DNA of 12,731 nucleotides from JBEKVE01 sp049514335 (lineage in GTDB: Bacteria > Actinomycetota > Acidimicrobiia > Acidimicrobiales > UBA8190): assembly GCA_049514335.1 (NCBI GenBank), contig JBEKVE010000103.1:1-12731 (forward strand). The letters run 5' to 3'. How positions within the stretch are numbered: position 1 is the stretch's first letter; each line of letters begins with the position of its first letter. Positions 11,952 through 12,731 of this stretch are shown one piece after another. The notes beneath the pieces are model-generated. The model was not told the DNA's origin. It did not search any database and saw nothing but the letters and a program-made list of their open reading frames with translations. The position numbers were made by a program, and so were the translations under genes.

Positions 11952-12731
11952 ATGGCACGCAGGATCGACATCGAGCTCACGAGCTCTCGCGACGACGGCA
12001 CCTGGACGTGGCGCGCCCCCGGTGCGCGCCAGCCCCGGGGCACGCTCGAGGGGGCCCTGCTTCCCGACGGCGCCAAGGTGGGGGACGTCCTGCGGGCCGA
12101 TGCCGATTTCGAGATGGAGGGCATCGTGGTGACCGCGGTGCTCGCCCCCAAGGCCGAAGTCCGCGCCGCCGCCCCCGAGCGCATCGAGATCATCGGCTCC
12201 GGACGCGACAACGCCCCCGGTGGCGTGTCGGTGATCCTCGCCCCCGGTGGTCGCCGCCGCGAGGAGGGTGGACGGCGCCGCGACGAGGGCACGGGCCGAG
12301 GGGCACGACCCCGCCGCGATGCGCCCGGACGCGGCGCGCCCCGGTCCGACGACGACCGCCGCCCGGCCCGAGGCGGCGACGGCCGCGGTGGCGACACCCG
12401 GGACGGCGCGGCCGCACGCGGCCCCCGTCCCGAGCGAGGCGCACGCCCCGACCGCGGCGCACGGCCCGAGCGCGGTCCGCGCCCCGACGGCGCGCCGCGC
12501 GGCGACCGCCCGGCACGGCCCGACACCGCGGAGCGCGCCGGGTCCCGCGCCGCCCGGCCCGAGCGGCCCGAGCGGCCGCGCCGGCTGCAGGCCGTGTCCA
12601 CCAACCGCAACGCCGCCCTGGCCGAGCTGCGACCCGAGCAGCTGCCGGTGGCCGAGCAGCTCCTGCGGGGAGGGATCCCCGCCGTGCGCCACGCCATCGA
12701 GGAGCAGAACGCCCGGGCCCGCAGCGAGGGC
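11952..12731 (+). CDS. Protein with Arg/Pro/Gly hexad repeats, unknown function, truncated by window end
   Basis: An open frame of 260 residues running off the right edge. Residues 1-100 look like a small ordered domain, mostly beta: RIDIELTSSRDDGTWTWRAP, then TLEGALLPDGAKVGDVLRAD and FEMEGIVVTAVLAPK, ending RIEIIGSG and SVILAPGG. Residues about 101-205 are disordered and extremely rich in Arg, Gly, Pro, Asp and Glu, with an imperfect six-residue repeat of the form RPERGA / RPDRGA / RPERGP. Residues about 210 onward are helical (NRNAALAELRPEQLPVAEQL, then AVRHAIEEQNARARSEG). The charged repeat suggests binding to RNA, DNA or ribosomes, but no known domain is recognised. ATG 11952 has no Shine-Dalgarno sequence and follows a TAGCGT element. 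It is divergent from the HtrA gene. Confidence 0.8.
   Translation, partial: MARRIDIELTSSRDDGTWTWRAPGARQPRGTLEGALLPDGAKVGDVLRADADFEMEGIVVTAVLAPKAEVRAAAPERIEIIGSGRDNAPGGVSVILAPGGRRREEGGRRRDEGTGRGARPRRDAPGRGAPRSDDDRRPARGGDGRGGDTRDGAAARGPRPERGARPDRGARPERGPRPDGAPRGDRPARPDTAERAGSRAARPERPERPRRLQAVSTNRNAALAELRPEQLPVAEQLLRGGIPAVRHAIEEQNARARSEG

Overview
The window is very GC-rich, gene-dense bacterial DNA that looks chromosomal and actinobacterial. The best guess is a lineage near Acidimicrobiia. The grounds are the GC bias, actinobacterial-style leaderless -10 elements set 6-11 bases before ATG, a mycothiol-type PIG-L deacetylase, and a glycine decarboxylase split into two genes (many model actinobacteria have one chain). 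The taxonomy is inference. No rRNA, tRNA, transposase, integrase or CRISPR array was seen.

Layout. (1) 1-2281: the 3' end of gcvPA, then gcvPB with a one-base stop/start overlap; together they are the P-protein of the glycine cleavage system. (2) 2292-3482, minus: a luciferase-like (LLM) flavin or F420 oxidoreductase, convergent with gcvPB. (3) 3483-4944: small genes separated by AT-rich islands. They are a 72-aa basic membrane protein, a 198-aa protein joining a helix-turn-helix to two ClpX-type C4 zinc fingers without the AAA+ motor, and a divergent 113-aa XRE regulator. (4) 5005-6216: a divergent zinc-ribbon/proline-tail protein and a secreted lipoprotein. (5) 6240-7917: an apparently active ClpP peptidase (minus) divergent from a two-gene operon of a second XRE regulator and a ClpP-fold protein that has lost all three catalytic residues. 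(6) 8167-10299: a dienelactone hydrolase-family protein, a Cys-rich 72-aa protein and a PIG-L deacetylase. (7) 10344-11755, minus: an HtrA-type trypsin/PDZ protease whose N-terminal coding segment appears to lie in another frame. (8) 11952-end: a conserved-looking protein with an Arg/Pro/Gly-rich hexad-repeat middle, running off the window.

The most notable result is an 18-bp partly palindromic motif, TATNNCATNTNNGNNATN, found six times, always between genes and always in the same orientation. Copies are at 3543-3560, 3879-3896, 3895-3912 (a tandem pair), 4588-4605, 6908-6925 and 9318-9335; a decayed copy may lie near 8018-8035. The sites sit at the divergent LLM/membrane-protein promoters, on both sides of the HTH-ClpX-zinc-finger gene, at the first XRE gene's start, in the clpP/XRE-pseudoClpP divergent promoter and upstream of the PIG-L gene. 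This suggests a shared DNA-binding protein, possibly one encoded here, linking Clp-related proteolysis parts (ClpX zinc fingers without motor, active ClpP, dead ClpP, two XRE regulators). The motif and catalytic-residue losses are read directly from sequence; the regulatory link is inference.
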